Part shown: one piece after another, positions 30,248 to 32,723 of the stretch
Numbering within the stretch: the stretch's first letter is position 1
Layout of the letters: every line of letters starts with the position of its first letter
DNA from: an uncultured Verrucomicrobiota bacterium
GTDB taxonomy: Bacteria > Verrucomicrobiota > Kiritimatiellia > RFP12 > UBA1067
Reading direction: 5' to 3'
Length of the DNA: 32,723 nucleotides
Assembly: GCA_947305585.1 (NCBI GenBank)
Contig: CAMZDY010000002.1
Span: 1-32,723, forward strand
Position numbers and translations under genes: made by a program
The notes under the pieces: generated by a model
Told to the model about the DNA's origin: nothing
Database searches by the model: none
What the model saw: only the letters and a program-made list of their open reading frames with translations

Positions 30248-31352
30248 TGTAGCGGTTGAATGTTTCCTGCAATACTTCCTTAGGAATCATCAATCGCTTG
30301 TACTCGGCGACCATCGCCGGACTCATCGACCGCGAAAGAGCATATTCAACGGTGCTACGGTCTGCGTTCTTGCACAGCAGCACACCTACGGACGGATTCT
30401 CGTTCGCCCGCTTCACGTCCCTGTCGAGCGCTTCAAGGTAGAACTCGAGCTGTCCCATGTCAGCTGGACGGAACGAGCGAGCCTTTAGTTCAAAGGCCAC
30501 GAGGCATTGAAGCGCACGATGGTAAAAGAGCAGGTCGATCTTGAATTCGGAACCGCCGACCTTGACGGGAAACTCCTCGCCGACAAACAGGAAATCCTTG
30601 CCGATCGACAGGATAAAGTCCTTCATGTTCGCAACGATTCCCTTGCGAAGCTTCGTCTCGGAATGCTTCTCCGGCAGATTGAGGAAATCGACAAACGCCG
30701 AGTCCTTGAAGATGACCGGCGAATCGGGATACGCCGCAACAAGCGCCTTGGAAAAGTTCTTCTTGTCGCCGCCGAGAAGCGACGAATATGTATCGTTGAC
30801 AAGACAACGGCGCAATTCGAGCGTATTCAATCTCTCGCGATAGGCGTAAACAATGTAAAATAGCCGTTCTTGAGCCGAATGCGCTCGGTTGACGATTTCA
30901 ACAAGGTTACTGAACGTTGTCAACAACAAAACCGGCGGTATCGTCATTTGTCCAGATGGCATCTGGACAATTTCGGCATCAGACAATTGTCCAGTTGCCG
31001 ACTGGACAACTCCACGACTCATCAATTGTCCAGTTGCCGACTGGACAATTCGGTTTCCATATCTGGCAAGAAGCTCTGTAAATTCTGGAGACGTGAATTC
31101 ATTGTAAACCGCGACCATGCTGTAGAGATTGCTTCTCCCATATCCCCGCTCTCTTGGCGCATGGGTGTGTATGTAGTCGACAAGGTTGTCAATGGTTGAC
31201 TTGCCCCAGCCTTCATGCTTTATCTTGGCGGACAAGTATCCGCCGATCTCCCAGTTCGTGAGCAGATGCTCCACATTGACGGACACCAGGGCCTTTGCGC
31301 GATGCGCATTGATTATCTCCAATACTGGACTAAATTCATCTATTTTCTTCAT
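30219..31352 (-). CDS. DUF1016/YhcG-type PDDEXK nuclease
   Basis: 377 aa. The N-terminal DUF1016 domain (about 1-100: VSVNVEHLLTNWEIGGYLSAKI, GYGRSNLYSMVAVYNEF) and the C-terminal PDDEXK domain are typical. The nuclease core is KIDLLFYHRALQCLVAFELKA, with Asp and ExK. Between them residues 102-140 are a threefold 13-residue repeat (IVQSATGQLMSRG, VVQSATGQLSDAE, IVQMPSGQMTIPP) not expected in the family. YhcG proteins are often found near restriction or defence genes, but their targets are poorly known. The ATG begins 8 nt after the -10, so the mRNA is probably leaderless. Confidence 0.88.
   Translation of the reverse strand: MKKIDEFSPVLEIINAHRAKALVSVNVEHLLTNWEIGGYLSAKIKHEGWGKSTIDNLVDYIHTHAPRERGYGRSNLYSMVAVYNEFTSPEFTELLARYGNRIVQSATGQLMSRGVVQSATGQLSDAEIVQMPSGQMTIPPVLLLTTFSNLVEIVNRAHSAQERLFYIVYAYRERLNTLELRRCLVNDTYSSLLGGDKKNFSKALVAAYPDSPVIFKDSAFVDFLNLPEKHSETKLRKGIVANMKDFILSIGKDFLFVGEEFPVKVGGSEFKIDLLFYHRALQCLVAFELKARSFRPADMGQLEFYLEALDRDVKRANENPSVGVLLCKNADRSTVEYALSRSMSPAMVAEYKRLMIPKEVLQETFNRYIGADTGKGQ
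30933..31049 (-). repeat. Three 39-bp tandem units, each holding a perfect palindrome, inside the nuclease gene
   Basis: Units run 31049-31011, 31010-30972 and 30971-30933, exactly 39 bp (13 codons) each. Each contains a 23-bp inverted repeat (31026-31048, 30987-31009, 30948-30970). In two copies the arms are TTGTCCAGT/ACTGGACAA around TGCCG. In the third they are TTGTCCAGAT/ATCTGGACAA around GGC. The changes in the third copy occur on both arms and keep pairing. Confidence 0.9.
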
Positions 31353-31360
31353 GATGGTGT

Positions 31361-31389
31361 ATTATATCATAAATCCGGGCGATTGTCAA
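31361..31389 (-). promoter_or_regulatory. Promoter for the DUF1016 nuclease: TTGACA, 17 bp, TATAAT
   Basis: TTGACA (31389-31384), the 17-bp spacer ATCGCCCGGATTTATGA and TATAAT (31366-31361). The -10 ends 8 nt before the ATG. The -35 and first spacer bases are nearly identical to the promoter at 1111-1143. Confidence 0.85.
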
Positions 31390-31521
31390 TAGGAACCCGT
31401 AGAAAAGTCGTAAGGCGGAAAATATATTCAAAAAAGTGTTAAGTGGGAGTAGTTAGCGGGAAAGGCGGGATTTTGGCCGGTTTGCGATGTGACGGAGCGG
31501 CTGGCGGTTACGTATTCAAGC

Positions 31522-31607
31522 CCAGGCAAAGCCGGTTTTTACGAGTTTTGGCCTGGATTTTCTCCGGCTGAACCCTATAGGTGAGGAAGATAGGCACGGT
31601 GCCTATC
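31522..31607 (+). promoter_or_regulatory. Structured leader before the DUF3987-like gene: interleaved inverted repeats and a 9-bp palindrome
   Basis: CCAGGC (31522-31527) pairs with GCCTGG (31551-31556), and AGCCGG (31530-31535) pairs with CCGGCT (31564-31569). The order 1-2-1'-2' permits a pseudoknot. Further on GATAGGCAC (31589-31597) faces GTGCCTATC (31599-31607) with one base between: an operator-like palindrome or tight hairpin 33 nt before the start codon. No promoter of the family seen elsewhere in the window was found in 31390-31639; no other gene is seen there. Confidence 0.45.
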
Positions 31608-31639
31608 CCTCTTAACCCTAAAGGAAAGGAGCCATAGTT

Positions 31640-32723
31640 ATGGCAACTAATTGTAAGCAACTGCTCGACTTTGCGGACCCGGGGCCGCTCGACGAGCGTT
31701 TAACCGAGGTCCCCGGATTCTTGAGCGAGGTGAAGGACTTTACGCTAAGTGCGGCGCATAGTCCTAATCCTACGCTCGCGTTCATGGGGGCCTTGGGTCT
31801 CCTCGCCCACTTGAGCGGCCGCAGCCACTCCGACACCCACGGCACGCGCACTAACCTCTATCTGGTGGCGCTGGGCGAAACGGGTATCGGCAAGGAAGCG
31901 CCGCGCCAGACGAGCCACCGGGTGCTGGACGCGATCGGCTGGAGCCGGTCCGTCCTCGACACGGCCGCCTCGGGTCAGGGACTGGAGGACCGGCTCGTCG
32001 AAAGCCCCACGCTCCTCCTCCAGGCGGACGAAACGGAAACGATGTTCCGCCAGATGAGGAGCGAGTCGCGCCTCGGGGAGGCGATGAGCGAAAGGTTCCG
32101 CCGCCTCTATACGGCAAGTCAAGGCAAGTACGTAACGCGCGCCAAGGCCAACGAACCTACGGCCACGCTCGAAAACCCGCACCTTACGTTCCTGGGAACG
32201 GGCACGCCCGATGCTTTCTACGACACGCTTAATAGCCGTATGGTCGAGAATGGCATGTATGGCAGGTGCCTCGTTCTCAAGGCGGAAGACCGGTATTTGA
32301 GCCAATTGCCGAACTTGGACCCAATTCCGGACGATATCCTCAAGTGGTCCCGCATCCTCTACGAGCGCGAAATGGCGTTCGCAGGCGGCCTGACCCTGGT
32401 TCGTGAAACGCCGGAGGCCACCGAGCGGATCTTGGAGCTCAATGCGGACGCGATGGCGCAGCGGCGGGAACTGGACGCCCAAAACCTCGCCTACGCGCGG
32501 GCCTTGCTCGTTCGTATGCCGGAAAAGATCGCCAAGCTGACGCTGCTTGCCGCCATCAGTCGCAACCCCGAAAAGCCGCTTATTGACGTGTGCGATGTAG
32601 ACTGGGCCACCCGGTTCGTCACCCACGTTAGCGCCTCGATGCTGCACGAAGCCCAGTTCCATGTGTCGGAAGGCAAGTTCGATCGACTCAAAAAGCGATT
32701 CATCGCCATGGTTGATCGAAATG
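31640..32723 (+). CDS. DUF3987-like phage/plasmid ATPase, 3' end outside window
   Basis: 361 codons are visible; the frame is open to the window end. AAAGGAAAGGAG lies 7 nt before the ATG. The N-terminus (PLDERLTEVPGFLSEVKDF...NPTLAFMGALGLLAHLSGR) and TNLYLVALGETGIGKEAPRQ follow the DUF3987 pattern of primase/helicase-associated proteins of phages and plasmids. GETGIGK (79-85) is a Walker A-like loop; TLLLQADE (124-131) is Walker B-like; ENPHLTFLGTGTPDAFYDTL is another family-like block. Codons such as AGT, CCT, CTA and TTA are commoner than in the neighbouring operons, and the gene has a strong Shine-Dalgarno. It is probably part of an integrated mobile element extending to the right. Confidence 0.75.
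   Translation, partial: MATNCKQLLDFADPGPLDERLTEVPGFLSEVKDFTLSAAHSPNPTLAFMGALGLLAHLSGRSHSDTHGTRTNLYLVALGETGIGKEAPRQTSHRVLDAIGWSRSVLDTAASGQGLEDRLVESPTLLLQADETETMFRQMRSESRLGEAMSERFRRLYTASQGKYVTRAKANEPTATLENPHLTFLGTGTPDAFYDTLNSRMVENGMYGRCLVLKAEDRYLSQLPNLDPIPDDILKWSRILYEREMAFAGGLTLVRETPEATERILELNADAMAQRRELDAQNLAYARALLVRMPEKIAKLTLLAAISRNPEKPLIDVCDVDWATRFVTHVSASMLHEAQFHVSEGKFDRLKKRFIAMVDRN

Noticed and set aside
30933..31049. CRISPR array
   Set aside because: Only three units of 39 bp without unique spacers, in frame inside a nuclease gene.
31420..31470. Sigma-70 promoter for the DUF3987-like gene (TTCAAA near 31432)
   Set aside because: The best -10 at 17 bp is TAGTTA, too poor to call.

Overview
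The window reads as chromosome of an anaerobic, Gram-negative, high-GC bacterium, probably of the Planctomycetes-Verrucomicrobia-Chlamydiae group (Kiritimatiellota or Lentisphaerota type). This is an inference. It rests on an LpxC-type deacetylase and a lipid A acyltransferase relative, a eukaryote-like UDP-sugar pyrophosphorylase, two oxygen-sensitive radical-SAM tyrosine lyases (ThiH and a HydG-like protein), and several glycan-cleaving enzymes. No rRNA or marker comparison was possible.

Layout. Nearly everything is on the minus strand, in tightly overlapping operons. Reading in the direction of transcription (right to left) from 31.4 kb: a DUF1016/YhcG-type nuclease with a palindromic tandem repeat inside its gene; then, divergent from a plus-strand HTH protein of unknown function, an operon of GH84-like glycosidase, rRNA methyltransferase RlmI, YeaD-like mutarotase, NAD synthetase, RluA-type pseudouridine synthase and CPBP protease; then lpxC, a DEDDh exonuclease and a HydG-like maturase; then infC, psd, pssA, coaB, an MtaD-like deaminase, a GH20-like glycosidase, DUF486, LemA and a 996-residue fusion protein. 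Next come an LpxL-like acyltransferase, UDP-sugar pyrophosphorylase, thioredoxin-fold protein and NifA-like activator; then an aminotransferase, ispE, tRNA-Gln, trpB2 and thiH; then a secreted Cys/Pro-rich protein with a membrane protein that looks like a two-component relic; and finally a tRNA with anticodon CAU cut by the left edge. At the right end (31.4-32.7 kb, plus strand) a DUF3987-like phage or plasmid ATPase begins, behind a structured leader and with different codon use. This is probably the edge of a mobile element.

Regulation. Eight promoters share one layout: TTGnnn, exactly 17 bp, then TATAAT. In seven of them TGA precedes the -10 (extended -10) and the spacer centre is C/G-only, often close to TTTCCGCGGAAA. 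Two further promoters depart from the layout. Six of the genes served start only 7-12 nt after the -10 and have no Shine-Dalgarno, so their mRNAs are probably leaderless. Others, such as infC and the secreted protein, have a real leader and a strong Shine-Dalgarno. Some promoters lie inside coding sequence: the stop codon of the upstream gene forms part of the -10 region of the next operon, or, in ispE, the promoter sits mid-gene ahead of tRNA-Gln.

Themes. Amino-sugar handling (GH84, GH20, UDP-sugar pyrophosphorylase, mutarotase), envelope lipids (psd, pssA, lpxC, lpxL-like), cofactors (thiH, coaB, nadE, ispE) and RNA modification (rlmI, rluA) are interleaved. Several proteins carry changes at usually invariant positions: GAFTDA for GAFTGA in the NifA-like activator, a Gly for the second C-terminal cluster Cys of HydG, Tyr for the acid in the LpxL HX4D/E motif, and a shifted His/Asp spacing in LpxC.
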